Of a DNA stretch of 64,000 nt, positions 19,462 to 28,675 are shown in pieces; the first letter of the stretch is position 1, and every line of letters starts with the position of its first letter. The position numbers and the translations under genes were made by a program. This DNA comes from Nocardioides okcheonensis (GTDB taxonomy: Bacteria > Actinomycetota > Actinomycetes > Propionibacteriales > Nocardioidaceae). The notes under the pieces were generated by a model, which saw nothing but the letters and a program-made list of their open reading frames with translations, was not told the origin of the DNA and ran no database searches. The stretch spans positions 3,658,001 to 3,722,000 of the forward strand of contig NZ_CP087710.1 in NCBI RefSeq assembly GCF_020991065.1, given 5' to 3'.

Positions 19462-21177
19462 GTGTCGTCTGACACCTTGATCGACGCAACCTGGCTCGAC
19501 TACCTGCTGGTGGCGATCTACTTCGGATTCGTCCTCGGCATCGGCGTCATGGCGCGTCGCTCGGTGTCCGACTCGATCGACTTCTTCCTGTCCGGTCGCT
19601 CCCTCCCGGCGTGGGTCACCGGACTGGCGTTCATCTCAGCGAACCTCGGTGCGGTCGAGATCATGGGCATGTCGGCCAACGGCGCCGAGATCGGCCTGCC
19701 GACGGTGCACTACTTCTGGGTCGGCGCGGTCCCCGCCATGCTGTTCCTCGGCGTGGTGATGATGCCGTTCTACTACGGCTCCAAGGTGCGCTCGGTCCCC
19801 GAGTTCATGTTCCGCCGCTTCGGCACCGGCGCCCACCTGGTCAACGCGATCAGCTTCGCGGTCGCCCAGCTGCTGATCGCGGGCGTCAACCTCGCGCTGC
19901 TCGCCGGCATCGTGCACGCCCTGCTGGGCTGGCCGATCTGGATCGCGCTCGTCGTCGCCGGCGTGATCGTGCTGTCCTACATCACGCTCGGCGGGCTCAG
20001 CGCCGCGATCTACAACGAGGTGCTGCAGTTCTTCGTGATCGTGGCCTCCCTGCTGCCGCTGACCCTCATCGGCCTGCACCGCGTCGGCGGCTGGGACGGC
20101 CTGACGGACAAGATCACCGCGGCGTCCCAGAACGCCCCCGCCGACGCCGGCGTCGCGCCGGCCGCGCAGCAGCTCGAGTCGTGGCCCGGGCAGGCCCTGT
20201 CGGGCTTCGACTCGCCTCTGCTGTCGGTGATCGGCATCGTCTTCGGCCTCGGCTTCGTGCTGTCCTTCGGCTACTGGACGACCAACTTCGTCGAGGTCCA
20301 GCGCGCGATGGCCTCGAACTCGATCTCCGCGGCCCGCAAGACGCCGATCATCGGCGCCTTCCCGAAGATGTTCATCCCCTTCATCGTCATCGTCCCGGGC
20401 ATGATCTCCGCCGTCCTGGTGCAGGAGATGATCGACCTGAAGAACGGCGGGTCACCGGCCGGCGGCGCGTCGGGGGAGGGCGTCGCCTACAACGACGCGC
20501 TGCTCCTGCTGATGCGCGAGGTGCTGCCCAACGGCCTGCTCGGCCTGGCCATCGCCGGCCTCCTCGCCGCGTTCATGGCGGGCATGGCGGCCAACATCTC
20601 GGCCTTCAACACCGTTTTCTCCTACGACCTGTGGCAGCGCTACATCCGCAAGGACCACAGCGACGACTACTACCTGCGCATCGGTCGCCTCGCGACCGTC
20701 GCCGCCACCGTGATCGCGATCTTCACCGCGCGGATCGCGATGGGCTACGACAACGTCATGGACTACCTCCAGACGCTGTTCGGGTTCTTCAACGCCCCGC
20801 TCTTCGCGACGTTCATCCTCGGCATGTTCTGGAAGCGGATGACCCCGACCGCGGGCTGGGTCGGCCTGGTCTTCGGCACCCTGTCGGCGGTGGCGGTCGA
20901 CCGGCTCGCCGCCGCCGGGGTCATCGACCTGCCGGGCCAGGGCGCGGCCTTCCTCGCGGCGGCGACGGCGTTCGTCGTCGACATCGTGCTCAGCGTGGTG
21001 GTGTCGCTGGTGACGAAGCCCAAGCCCGCCTCCGAGCTCAAGGGCCTGGTCTGGTCCGAGACACCCAAGGAGGACCTCGTCGACCCGGACGAGGCCGCCC
21101 TGCCGTGGTACCGGCGCACGGTGCCGCTCGCCGGCGTCGCCCTGGCCATGGTCGTCGTCCTCAACGTCGCCTTCTGA
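19462..21177 (+). CDS. Sodium:solute symporter (SSS family)
   Basis: A 571-residue membrane transporter with about 13 hydrophobic helices. The start LDYLLVAIYFGFVLGIGVMA, then SIDFFLSGRSLPAW and GLAFISANLGAVEIMG are hallmarks of the SSS family (SglT/PutP-like). FGYWTTNFVEVQRAMAS and the C-terminal FWKRMTPTAGWVGLVFG are also typical of sugar- or solute-carrying members. It imports a small organic solute with Na+; the substrate is not determined. A ribosome site GGAGGTGA precedes the GTG. The following small membrane protein begins 13 nt after the stop and is probably cotranscribed. Confidence 0.9.
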   Translation: MSSDTLIDATWLDYLLVAIYFGFVLGIGVMARRSVSDSIDFFLSGRSLPAWVTGLAFISANLGAVEIMGMSANGAEIGLPTVHYFWVGAVPAMLFLGVVMMPFYYGSKVRSVPEFMFRRFGTGAHLVNAISFAVAQLLIAGVNLALLAGIVHALLGWPIWIALVVAGVIVLSYITLGGLSAAIYNEVLQFFVIVASLLPLTLIGLHRVGGWDGLTDKITAASQNAPADAGVAPAAQQLESWPGQALSGFDSPLLSVIGIVFGLGFVLSFGYWTTNFVEVQRAMASNSISAARKTPIIGAFPKMFIPFIVIVPGMISAVLVQEMIDLKNGGSPAGGASGEGVAYNDALLLLMREVLPNGLLGLAIAGLLAAFMAGMAANISAFNTVFSYDLWQRYIRKDHSDDYYLRIGRLATVAATVIAIFTARIAMGYDNVMDYLQTLFGFFNAPLFATFILGMFWKRMTPTAGWVGLVFGTLSAVAVDRLAAAGVIDLPGQGAAFLAAATAFVVDIVLSVVVSLVTKPKPASELKGLVWSETPKEDLVDPDEAALPWYRRTVPLAGVALAMVVVLNVAF

Positions 21178-21190
21178 GAGAGGGGTCAGC

Positions 21191-21499
21191 ATGTCCCACG
21201 AGACCGACGGGTCCGCCCCCCACAAGGCGGGTGCCTTCGACATCCGCAACATCATCGGCGCGCTGATGGGCACCTACGGCGTGATCCTCGCGCTGGCTGG
21301 CATCTTCGGCGACCCGGAGTACGACAAGACGGGCGACGTCAACGCCAACCTCTGGACGGGTGTCGCCCTGCTGGTCGTCGCGGGCGTCTTCCTCGGCTGG
21401 GCGCGGCTGCGCCCGATCGTCGTGCCGGCCGACGTCGAGAAGCCCGACGACGACCCGGCCCGCCCGGCGCCCTCGCGCCGGCGCCCGCCGTCGCACTGA
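21191..21499 (+). CDS. Small membrane protein, partner of the upstream symporter
   Basis: A 102-residue protein with two hydrophobic helices (about residues 20-40 and 55-73) joined by a charged loop and a proline/arginine-rich cytoplasmic tail. FDIRNIIGALMGTYGVILALAGIF resembles the small proteins often found beside SSS transporters in actinobacteria, but no function is known to me. Its start follows the symporter stop by 13 nt with the ribosome site GAGAGAGGGG, so the pair is an operon. Confidence 0.7.
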   Translation: MSHETDGSAPHKAGAFDIRNIIGALMGTYGVILALAGIFGDPEYDKTGDVNANLWTGVALLVVAGVFLGWARLRPIVVPADVEKPDDDPARPAPSRRRPPSH

Positions 21500-21523
21500 C
21501 CGGGAGCCGGTAACCTCGTCGCG

Positions 21524-22255
21524 ATGCTTCGCGCCCGCCTGCCCCGACGTCCCCTCCGCACCCTCCTCCCGGCCGTGCTGCTGGCCGCCGTGCCCGCGCT
21601 GTCGGGCTGCCTCGGCGACGAGCCCACCGTCGCGCTGCTCGTCGCCGACGGCGCCGACGGCGCGGCGCAGGGCGTCGACGTCGAGGACTTCACCGACCGG
21701 GTCGAGGCGACGTGCGACGAGTGCCGCGTGCGGGTCTACGACGCCGAGGGCGACGTCGACACCCAGCGCAGCCAGGTCCGGCAGGCCGAGGCGGACTCCG
21801 CGGAGGTCATCGTGGTGGTCCCGGTCGACGGTGACGCGGTCGGCGACGTCTCCGGCCGCGCCGTCCCGGTCGTCGCGCTCGGCGTGCTGGTCCCCGGGGC
21901 CGACCGCTTCGTGGGTCTCGAGGACGGCGACCTCCCGGGCGGCACCGGGTCGGGCGGCAACGGCTCCGACGTCGAGGCGGCGCGCGACGTCCTGCTCGGC
22001 GAGGAGGAGTCGATGACCTACGTGCCGGTCCGGGCGATGAGCGAGCAGGCGGCCGACGTCTCCGTGGCGCTGCTCGCCGGTACGCCGGTGCCGGGCGGCG
22101 AGCGGGTCGACGGCGTCGAGTCCTGGTTCTACACCGCGCAGGAGGTCACCGTCGACACGCTCACCACGGTCCTGGTGGGGCAGGGCGTCGTGACGCTCGA
22201 CGACCTCTGCTCGGGCAACACCGAGAAGCGGTGTGAGAGGTTCGGCCTGCGATGA
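21524..22255 (+). CDS. Lipoprotein resembling a sugar-binding protein
   Basis: A 243-residue exported lipoprotein: the leader ends in the lipobox ALSGC. The mature part has the start of a type I periplasmic sugar-binding fold (VALLVADGADG, then CRVRVYDAEGDVDTQRSQVR and the following SAEVIVVVPVDGDAVG), as in xylose/ribose-binding proteins. It is shorter than the usual 300-plus residues and no ABC transporter genes are adjacent, so it may sense rather than import. TAACCT lies 7 nt before the ATG. Its stop overlaps the next start (ATGA), so it is translationally coupled to methionine aminopeptidase, an unexpected pairing. Confidence 0.65.
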   Translation: MLRARLPRRPLRTLLPAVLLAAVPALSGCLGDEPTVALLVADGADGAAQGVDVEDFTDRVEATCDECRVRVYDAEGDVDTQRSQVRQAEADSAEVIVVVPVDGDAVGDVSGRAVPVVALGVLVPGADRFVGLEDGDLPGGTGSGGNGSDVEAARDVLLGEEESMTYVPVRAMSEQAADVSVALLAGTPVPGGERVDGVESWFYTAQEVTVDTLTTVLVGQGVVTLDDLCSGNTEKRCERFGLR

Positions 22256-23025
22256 TCGAGATCCTCACCCCCGTCCAGGTCGACCGGGCCCGGCGCACCG
22301 GCGCACTGGTCGGCGACATCCTGCAGACCCTGCGCGAGCGCGCCGAGGTCGGCACCAACCTGCTCGACCTCGACCGCTGGACCGCGGAGATGATCCGCGA
22401 CGCGGGCGCGGAGTCCTGCTACGTCGACTACGCGCCGTCGTTCGGCCGCGGCCCGTTCGGCCACCACGTCTGCACGTCGGTCAACGACGCGGTCCTGCAC
22501 GGCCGTCCGCGCGACCAGCGGCTCGCCGACGGCGACCTCCTCACCCTCGACCTCGCGGTGCGGCTCGACGGCATCGCCGCCGACTCCGCGATCAGCTTCG
22601 TGGTCGGGGACAGCCGCCCCGAGGAGAGCGTGCGGCTGATCGAGACCACCGAGCGCGCGCTGGCCGCCGCGATCGACGTCGCCGGTCCCGGGGTCCGGAT
22701 CGGTGACATCTCCAGCGCGATCGGCTCCGTGCTGACCGACGCCGGCTACCCGATCAACATGCAGTTCGGGGGCCACGGCATCGGCACGACCATGCACCAG
22801 GACCCGCACGTGTCGAACGACGGTCGCGCGGGCCGCGGCTACCAGCTGCGGCCGGGCCTCCTGCTCGCGCTCGAGCCGTGGGTCATGACCGACACCCCGG
22901 TGCTCGTCACCGACGACGACGGGTGGACGCTGCGCAGCGTCACCGGCTGCCGCACCGCGCACAGCGAGCACACCGTCGCGATCACCGAGGACGGGGCCGA
23001 GGTCCTCACCCTGCCGACCCGCTGA
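22252..23025 (+). CDS. map: Type I methionine aminopeptidase
   Basis: A 257-residue metalloenzyme that removes the initiator methionine from new proteins. The pita-bread fold is recognisable: the first Asp ligand in LLTLDLAVRLDG, the second in AADSAISF, the His ligand in GGHGIGTTMHQDP, and the two Glu ligands in ALEPWVMTD and SEHTVAIT. The N-terminus lacks the zinc-finger extension and begins with IEILTPVQVDRARRTGALV. It may be a second copy beside a housekeeping map near the ribosomal operon, as is usual in actinobacteria. The start overlaps the previous stop by 4 nt. Confidence 0.92.
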   Translation: MIEILTPVQVDRARRTGALVGDILQTLRERAEVGTNLLDLDRWTAEMIRDAGAESCYVDYAPSFGRGPFGHHVCTSVNDAVLHGRPRDQRLADGDLLTLDLAVRLDGIAADSAISFVVGDSRPEESVRLIETTERALAAAIDVAGPGVRIGDISSAIGSVLTDAGYPINMQFGGHGIGTTMHQDPHVSNDGRAGRGYQLRPGLLLALEPWVMTDTPVLVTDDDGWTLRSVTGCRTAHSEHTVAITEDGAEVLTLPTR

Positions 23026-23056
23026 CCCGGGTGTCGCGCCGACCGCTGCCGGCGGA

Positions 23057-25207
23057 TCAGTGCACGGTCTCGAGCGGCGCGGCCGCCTCGGCCTCGGTGA
23101 GCGGGATGTCGGCCGAGTCGAGCCGGCTCGGCCACCAGATCTTGCCGCCGAGGTCGAGGTTGAGCGCCGTGACCAGCACCGACCGGACCACGAGGGTGTC
23201 GAGCATGACGCCGAGCGCCACGGCCACGCCGAGCTCGGCGAGGAACACCAGCGGCAGCGAACCGAGGACCAGGAACGTCGCGGCGAGGACGATGCCCGCG
23301 CTCGTGATCACGCCGCCGGTGGAGGCGAGGCCGATCAGCGACCCCTTGCGGGTGCCGTGGGTCGCGGTCTCCTCCCGCACGCGGGTCATCAGGAAGATGT
23401 TGTAGTCGATGCCGAGGGCGACGAGGAACACGAAGGCGAACAGCGGGAACCCCGGGTCGGACCCGGCGAAGCCGAAGACGTACTCGAACAGCAGGGCCGA
23501 GATGCCGAGCGCGGCGCCGAAGGACAGCACCACCGTGGCCATCAGGATGAGGGGCGCGACCAGGGCCCGCAGCAGGCCGATGAGGATCAGCAGCACCACG
23601 CCGAGGACCAGCGGCATGATCACCAGGCTGTCGCGCTCGGACGCGATCTTGGTGTCGAGGTAGAACGCCGCCCCTCCGCCGACGACCGCGTCGGCACCGT
23701 CGACCGCGTGGACCGCCTCGCGGCTGGCCTCCACGACGTCGGCCGCGGTGGTGGAGGAGATGTCGGCGTCGACGGTGGCCTCGAACCAGACCCGTCCGTC
23801 GCTGACCGGCTGCGGTGCGCCCGGCGTGCCGAGGCGGTCGATGCCCTCCAGCGCGGCGGCGACCGCGTCGGCGGCGTCAGCGTCGGTGACGACCTGGATG
23901 GTGTTGGAGTTGTCGGCCAGGCCGTGGTCGGCGAGCAGCTTCTGGCCCTTGATCGAGTCGAACTCCTTCGTGTACGTGTCCTCCGTCGACAGGCCGGAGG
24001 CGTCGAGCCGGAAGAGGCCGAGGCAGGCGAGCAGCAGCAGGCCGGTCGTGGTCAGCCAGACGCGGCGCGGCCGGTGGCTGATCGCCCGGCCGACGCGCGC
24101 CCACAGGCCGGCGGAGGTCGGCTCGGCGCTGCGGAAGGTCGGGCGCTTGGGCCAGAACACCCAGCGACCGCAGATGACCAGCAGCGCCGGCAGCAGCGTG
24201 GTCATCACGACCATCGTCACGACGACGCCGATGGCCAGCACCGGGCCGAGCCCGGCGGTCGAGTTGAGGTCGGCGAACGACAGGCACAGCATCCCGACCG
24301 CGACGGTCGCGGCGCTGGCGAGGATCGCCGGGGCGGCGCGGTGCAGCGCGAACGCCATCGCCTCGTGGCGGTCCTCGTGGCGACGCAGCTCCTCGCGGTA
24401 GCGGGCGACGAGGAGCAGCGCGTAGTCGGTGCCGGCACCGATGACCAGGATGCTCAGGATCGCCTGGCTCTGCCCGTTGACCGTGAGGCCGGCGTACTTC
24501 GCGAGGAGGTAGACCAGGCCGGTGGCGATGAAGTTGGCCGAGACCGCGCAGAGGATCGGCAGCAACCACAGGACCGGGCTGCGGTAGGTGAAGAGCAGGA
24601 TGACGATGACGACACCGAGGGTGGCGAAGATCAGGTTGGTGTCGATGCCCTCGAACGCCTCGGCCGAGTCGGCGGCCTGGCCGCCGTAGCCCGCGAGGTG
24701 GACTTCACCGCCGTCGAGGGTGGCGATGTCGCGGATCTCGTCGGCGGCCTCCGGGATGTCGTTCCAGCCGTTCGCGCCGAAGTTGAGCACGAAGTAGAGG
24801 TAGGCGACCTCACCGTCGTCGGACACCAGGGTCGGCACCGGCGCTCCCTGGGCCTGGGCGGCCTGCGCCGCGGCCGGGGTCAGCACGCCGTCGCCGGTCA
24901 CGCCCGCGAGCCCGGCGATCTGCGGCCCGTCCTCCTCCATCGCGGCGAGGTCGGCGTCGGTCAGCCCACCGTCGCGGTGGTAGACCACGAGCGTGGGGAT
25001 GTCGTTGGGGTCGACGGTCTCCGAGAGCTCCTCGAGGACCCGGGTCGACTCGGCCGACTCCGGCAGCCAGGAGGAGGCCTCGTTGTTCTGGACCGAGGTG
25101 AGCTTGGCGGAGAACGACGCCATGATGGCCGTGAGGACCAGGACGGCCGCGAGGACGACCCACTTGGTCACTCGGCCGGTCAGGGCTCCGGCGATCTGGC
25201 GATTCAT
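23057..25207 (-). CDS. MmpL/RND-family membrane exporter
   Basis: A 716-residue MMPL transporter. The plan is one N-terminal helix, a large outside domain (about 45-165), five helices including GTDYALLLVARYREE, a second outside domain, and a further set of helices including ALGIDYNIFLMTRVREE. The paired (G)-x-D-Y-x-x-x-L/F segments are the proton-relay signature of MmpL proteins, which export lipids, siderophores or drugs using the proton gradient. I use the ATG at 25207, the natural opening NRQIAGALTGRVTKWVV; an ATG at 25237 would add 10 residues. It follows the acyl-CoA ligase and GDPD genes on the same strand with a 75-nt gap. Confidence 0.9.
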   Translation of the reverse strand: MNRQIAGALTGRVTKWVVLAAVLVLTAIMASFSAKLTSVQNNEASSWLPESAESTRVLEELSETVDPNDIPTLVVYHRDGGLTDADLAAMEEDGPQIAGLAGVTGDGVLTPAAAQAAQAQGAPVPTLVSDDGEVAYLYFVLNFGANGWNDIPEAADEIRDIATLDGGEVHLAGYGGQAADSAEAFEGIDTNLIFATLGVVIVILLFTYRSPVLWLLPILCAVSANFIATGLVYLLAKYAGLTVNGQSQAILSILVIGAGTDYALLLVARYREELRRHEDRHEAMAFALHRAAPAILASAATVAVGMLCLSFADLNSTAGLGPVLAIGVVVTMVVMTTLLPALLVICGRWVFWPKRPTFRSAEPTSAGLWARVGRAISHRPRRVWLTTTGLLLLACLGLFRLDASGLSTEDTYTKEFDSIKGQKLLADHGLADNSNTIQVVTDADAADAVAAALEGIDRLGTPGAPQPVSDGRVWFEATVDADISSTTAADVVEASREAVHAVDGADAVVGGGAAFYLDTKIASERDSLVIMPLVLGVVLLILIGLLRALVAPLILMATVVLSFGAALGISALLFEYVFGFAGSDPGFPLFAFVFLVALGIDYNIFLMTRVREETATHGTRKGSLIGLASTGGVITSAGIVLAATFLVLGSLPLVFLAELGVAVALGVMLDTLVVRSVLVTALNLDLGGKIWWPSRLDSADIPLTEAEAAAPLETVH

Positions 25208-25259
25208 GCCGTCCAGCACAACAGCACGCACCGACATCGCGCATCGGTGATTCCCCGGA

Positions 25260-25269
25260 GGTCTAGACC
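25260..25269. promoter_or_regulatory. Palindrome GGTCTAGACC upstream of the MmpL gene
   Basis: A perfect 10-bp palindrome containing the rare tetramer CTAG, about 50 bp before the ATG at 25207. Position fits an operator for the exporter gene. Confidence 0.3.
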
Positions 25270-25282
25270 GGGACGACCCGCA

Positions 25283-26122
25283 TCAGCGGCTGAAGGACGG
25301 CGGCAGGGGCCGGTGCAGGTCCGCCAGCACCTCGCGCAGCCGGTCGGGCCGGTTGGTGATCAGCCCGTCGACGCCGACCTCGACCAGGTGCCGCATGGTC
25401 GGGGGGTCGTCCACGACGTAGGGCACGACCGCCAGCCCGGCCGCGTGCGCCTGGTCGACCATCGCGGGGGTGGTGAAGGGACGGTAGTCCGGGTCGTCGA
25501 CGCCCGAGCGGTAGGGCGAGCCGTGCACCGGCGAGATCGCGGCGAGGCCCAGGCCCGCCGCGGTGACGACGAAGTCGGGGTCGACCGGCAGCCCGTCGAA
25601 CCAGGGGGACGGCGCCGCGCCGTGCGGTCGCAGGTAGGCCGGCGACACCAGCAGGTTGCGCGCGAGCGCCGGCTCGGCGTCGTGCACCAGTGCCAGCACG
25701 CCCCAGTCGAAGCACTGCACCGCCGACCGGCCGACCAGCCCGTCGACCCGCAGCGCGTCGACCACGAGGGCCACGAAGTGCTCGCGGCTGGTCAGCCCGG
25801 ACCCGTCGAGGGCGTCGTACTTGATCTCCAGGTTGAGCCGCACCGGGTCGGCCCCGCGCTCCTCGAGCAGGGCCGCGACCTGGCGCAGCAACGGCATCGT
25901 CGGCGGCAGGTCGCCGCGGGTGAGGCGCCGGATCACCCGCGCGTCGGCCAGCGCCGGGTCGTGGGCCACCACGACGTCGTCCTCGGCGGTGAGGTGGACG
26001 TCGAGCTCGAGCGTCGAGACGCCGAGGGCGAGCGCGCGGCCGAACGCCTCGAGGGTGTTCTCCGGCCACAGCCCCGCACCCCCGCGGTGGGCCTGCAGGT
26101 CGAACGCTCCGTCGGTGCTCAC
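25283..26122 (-). CDS. Glycerophosphodiester phosphodiesterase
   Basis: A 279-residue GDPD-family enzyme that cleaves glycerophosphodiesters to glycerol 3-phosphate and an alcohol. The conserved opening QAHRGGAGLWPENTLEAF carries the catalytic His-Arg and Glu-Asn, followed by the metal site ELDVHLTAEDDVVVAHD with the second His. EIKYD contributes a further ligand, and the end VDGLITNRPDRLREVL is the family closing motif. No signal peptide is visible. The GTG start overlaps the acyl-CoA ligase stop (GTGA), showing coupling; the pairing suggests phospholipid turnover. Confidence 0.9.
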   Translation of the reverse strand: MSTDGAFDLQAHRGGAGLWPENTLEAFGRALALGVSTLELDVHLTAEDDVVVAHDPALADARVIRRLTRGDLPPTMPLLRQVAALLEERGADPVRLNLEIKYDALDGSGLTSREHFVALVVDALRVDGLVGRSAVQCFDWGVLALVHDAEPALARNLLVSPAYLRPHGAAPSPWFDGLPVDPDFVVTAAGLGLAAISPVHGSPYRSGVDDPDYRPFTTPAMVDQAHAAGLAVVPYVVDDPPTMRHLVEVGVDGLITNRPDRLREVLADLHRPLPPSFSR

Positions 26123-27975
26123 CCGTAGAGTCGGTCCACCACGTCGGAGTACTTCGCGTTGACCACGCGGCGCTTCAGCTTGAGCGTCGGGGTCAGCTCC
26201 TCGGACTCCGCCGTCCACTCGTGCGGCAGCAGCTCCCAGGCCTTGACCTGCTCGGGACGCGAGAGCCGCTCGTTGGCCGCGTCGACGGCCGCCTGCGCCA
26301 TCGCGCGGATCTGCGGCTTGGTGGAGAGGTCGGCGAGGTCGGTGAACTCGATGCCCATCTTCGCCGCCACCAGCGGGGCGATCTCGCCGTCGAGGGTGAG
26401 GATCGCGACGACGTAGGGCTGGTTGTCGCCCAGCGCCATCGCGTGCCCGACGATCGGCGACTCCTTGAGGTAGTTCTCGATGTTGGACGGCGCGATGTTC
26501 TTGCCGGCGGAGGTGATGATCAGCTCCTTCTTGCGGTCCACGACCGACCAGAAGCCGTCCTCGTCGACCCGGCCGATGTCGCCGGTGTGGATCCACCCGT
26601 CCTCGTCGATCAGCGCGCGCGTCGCGGACTCCTGGCGGTGGTAGCCGGGGGTGTTGACCGGGCCGCGGCAGAGGATCTCGTCGTCCTCGCCGAGCCGCAC
26701 CTCGATCCCGGGGTTGGCCCGCCCGACGGTGCCGAGCTTGAAGTGGCCGGGACCGTTGGAGGTGAAGGCCCCGGTCGTCTCGGTCATCCCGTAGACGTCG
26801 TAGACGTGGAGGCCGAGCCCGCCCATGAACTTCGCGACCTCCAGCGGCATCGGCGCGGCCGCGCTCGCGGCCCACGTCACCTGGTCGAGCCCGAGCAGCA
26901 GGCGCAGGAAGCCGAGGATCGCGGTGTCGGCCTCGGCGTAGGCCGCCTCCACCTCGGGCGTCATCTCGTTGCCGACCTCGTGGGCCCGGGTCCACGCCAG
27001 CCCGGCGGCCATCGCGTTGCGGACCAGCTCCTGGTTGGCCGGGTCGGGGTCCTCGGCGAGCTTGGCGGAGATGCCGGTCTTGATCTTCTCCCACACCCGC
27101 GGGACGCCGAAGAACGCGGTCGGGTGCACCTCGCCGAGCGCCCCGAGCAGGGCGGCGGGGTCGGGGATCGCGTGGACGTGGCTGCCGAGGAGGGGCGGGC
27201 CGTACGTCGCGAGCACCCGCTCGGCGATGTGGGCCAGCGGGAGGTAGCTGATGGTGCGCTGCTGGCCGTGCAGGCCGGCGGCGTCGAGGGTCGACACCGC
27301 CTCGTACATCACGTTGTGGTGGGTCAGCACGACGCCCTTCGGGTTGCCGGTCGTGCCGGAGGTGTACAGGTAGGTCGCCGGCAGGTCGGGGGTGATCCGG
27401 TCGGTCCGCTCCTCGACGGCCGCGGTGTCGCTGCCGCGCGCGAGGAAGTCGGCCCAGGTCATCGCCCGCGGGTCGTCGACGCGCTCGGCGTCGGCCAGCA
27501 TGACGACGTGGCGGATCGAGTCGACCTCGGCCAGCGCGCGCTCCCAGCGGCGGTAGCGGTCGTGGTCCTCGAGCAGCACGACGACCGGTCGGGACTCGCC
27601 GGCGATGAACGCGACCTGGTCCTGGGCGAGCGTGTTGTAGATCGACATCGGCACCGCTGCGGCCGTCATCGCGCCGTAGTCGGCGAGCGTGTGGGCCGTG
27701 CGGTTGGTGGCCATCACCGCGATGGCCTCGCCCCGTTCCACGCCGAGGTCGATCAGCGCCGCGGCCACCTGCTGGGTGAGCTCCCAGGTCTCGCGCCAGG
27801 AGATCGTCGACCAGGTCGCGCCCTCGGGCACGTCGAAGCGGTCGGAGAACGCGGGGTCGTCGCCGAAGCGCTCGGCCGCCCGTCGCACGAGGGCCGGCAT
27901 GTGGAGGCCGAGGATCCTGGCCTCGTAGTCCTCGCGGACGGCGAGGACGTCGGGATCGGGCTGCGTCGCGGTCAT
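26119..27975 (-). CDS. Long-chain acyl-CoA ligase (AMP-dependent, FadD-type)
   Basis: A 618-residue ANL-family ligase that activates fatty acids as acyl-adenylate and then acyl-CoA. The P-loop YLYTSGTTGNPKGV (about residues 200-213) and the adenylate motif VYDVYGMTETTGAF are intact. GWIHTGDIGRVDEDGFWSV and the catalytic Lys region further on are also seen; ITSAGKNIAPSNIENYLK is typical of the FadD15/long-chain group in actinobacteria. Ribosome site GAGGAG lies 7 nt before the ATG. It heads a minus-strand set with GDPD and MmpL. Confidence 0.93.
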   Translation of the reverse strand: MTATQPDPDVLAVREDYEARILGLHMPALVRRAAERFGDDPAFSDRFDVPEGATWSTISWRETWELTQQVAAALIDLGVERGEAIAVMATNRTAHTLADYGAMTAAAVPMSIYNTLAQDQVAFIAGESRPVVVLLEDHDRYRRWERALAEVDSIRHVVMLADAERVDDPRAMTWADFLARGSDTAAVEERTDRITPDLPATYLYTSGTTGNPKGVVLTHHNVMYEAVSTLDAAGLHGQQRTISYLPLAHIAERVLATYGPPLLGSHVHAIPDPAALLGALGEVHPTAFFGVPRVWEKIKTGISAKLAEDPDPANQELVRNAMAAGLAWTRAHEVGNEMTPEVEAAYAEADTAILGFLRLLLGLDQVTWAASAAAPMPLEVAKFMGGLGLHVYDVYGMTETTGAFTSNGPGHFKLGTVGRANPGIEVRLGEDDEILCRGPVNTPGYHRQESATRALIDEDGWIHTGDIGRVDEDGFWSVVDRKKELIITSAGKNIAPSNIENYLKESPIVGHAMALGDNQPYVVAILTLDGEIAPLVAAKMGIEFTDLADLSTKPQIRAMAQAAVDAANERLSRPEQVKAWELLPHEWTAESEELTPTLKLKRRVVNAKYSDVVDRLYG

Positions 27976-28113
27976 GTCCGTCTCCTCGGGATGTGGCGGG
28001 GGTCACATCATGGTGGTCGGCGCCTTGGGCTGGCTAGGGCTGGTCCGGAGGTCCCCGCACGGTGGGGGAGACTGGGCCGGCACGACCTCGAGGACCGACG
28101 ACCGGGAGACGAC

Positions 28114-28425
28114 ATGGTGGCGAGCCGCTCGGCCCGCGAACGCAGGGCCGCAGCGCAGGCGGGGCCGCTCGCCCGGGTGCGGATCGACCTCGACGGCGAG
28201 CAGCAGTTCCTCTACCGGATCTCCTGCACCTCGTGCACGGCCCGCGGCGACCGGCCCTGGTCGACGCACCGCGCGGGCGGCGACAACGGCTTCATGGCGG
28301 CGATGGACCGCTGGACCTTCCACCTCGTCGAGAAGCACCCGGGTGAGGACGCGCCGTGCCTCGCCTTCCTCGCCGAGGCGCAGCAGCGGCTGCACGAGCG
28401 GCGCGAGGGCGGCGGAGCGGAGTGA
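28114..28425 (+). CDS. Conserved-looking small protein of unknown function
   Basis: A 103-residue soluble protein. It has an arginine/alanine-rich start, then LARVRIDLDGEQQFLYRISC and a CTSC motif (two Cys three apart), then HRAGGDNGFMAAMDRWTFHLVEKH. The codon positions show the strong GC bias of real genes. The Cys pair could bind a metal or be structural, but I do not recognise a family. GGGAGACG precedes the ATG. It is divergent from the acyl-CoA ligase and converges on a PspC gene 6 nt away. Confidence 0.6.
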   Translation: MVASRSARERRAAAQAGPLARVRIDLDGEQQFLYRISCTSCTARGDRPWSTHRAGGDNGFMAAMDRWTFHLVEKHPGEDAPCLAFLAEAQQRLHERREGGGAE

Positions 28426-28431
28426 GGGCCG

Positions 28432-28617
28432 TCAGTCGCCCTTCGGCATGAGGATCCACGCCAGGATGTAGGCGATCTCGCCGGCGCCGACGAGCCCGAA
28501 GACCACGAAGGCGAGACGGACCAGGCCGCGGGGGACGCCGAAGCGGTCGGCGAGGCCGGCGCACACGCCGGCGATGATCTTGCCCTGGCGGGGACGGACG
28601 AGCGACGAGGTGGCCAT
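28432..28617 (-). CDS. PspC-domain membrane protein
   Basis: A 61-residue protein that is essentially one PspC domain: IIAGVCAGLADRFGVPRGLVRL followed by a hydrophobic helix AFVVFGLVGAGEIAYILAWILMP. PspC proteins sense or relay envelope stress. It is the smallest of three PspC proteins in the window (see 48871 and 50275). TAGACA lies 6 nt before the ATG, and the divergent gene at 28676 has its own leaderless promoter. Confidence 0.88.
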   Translation of the reverse strand: MATSSLVRPRQGKIIAGVCAGLADRFGVPRGLVRLAFVVFGLVGAGEIAYILAWILMPKGD

Positions 28618-28663
28618 GCCCCATGTCTACCCGACCGGCGGGCAGGAACTAGGCGCCGCTCTC

Positions 28664-28669
28664 TAGGGT
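28664..28669 (+). promoter_or_regulatory. -10 box of FAD-oxidoreductase operon (leaderless)
   Basis: TAGGGT, 6 nt, GTG at 28676. Confidence 0.55.
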
Positions 28670-28675
28670 CGTCCC

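Noticed and set aside
23060..26128. 1022-codon open frame on the plus strand
   Set aside because: Antisense to the MmpL and GDPD genes; sequence is a shadow with Glu/Val/Gly/Arg-rich composition. High GC content leaves many antisense frames open.
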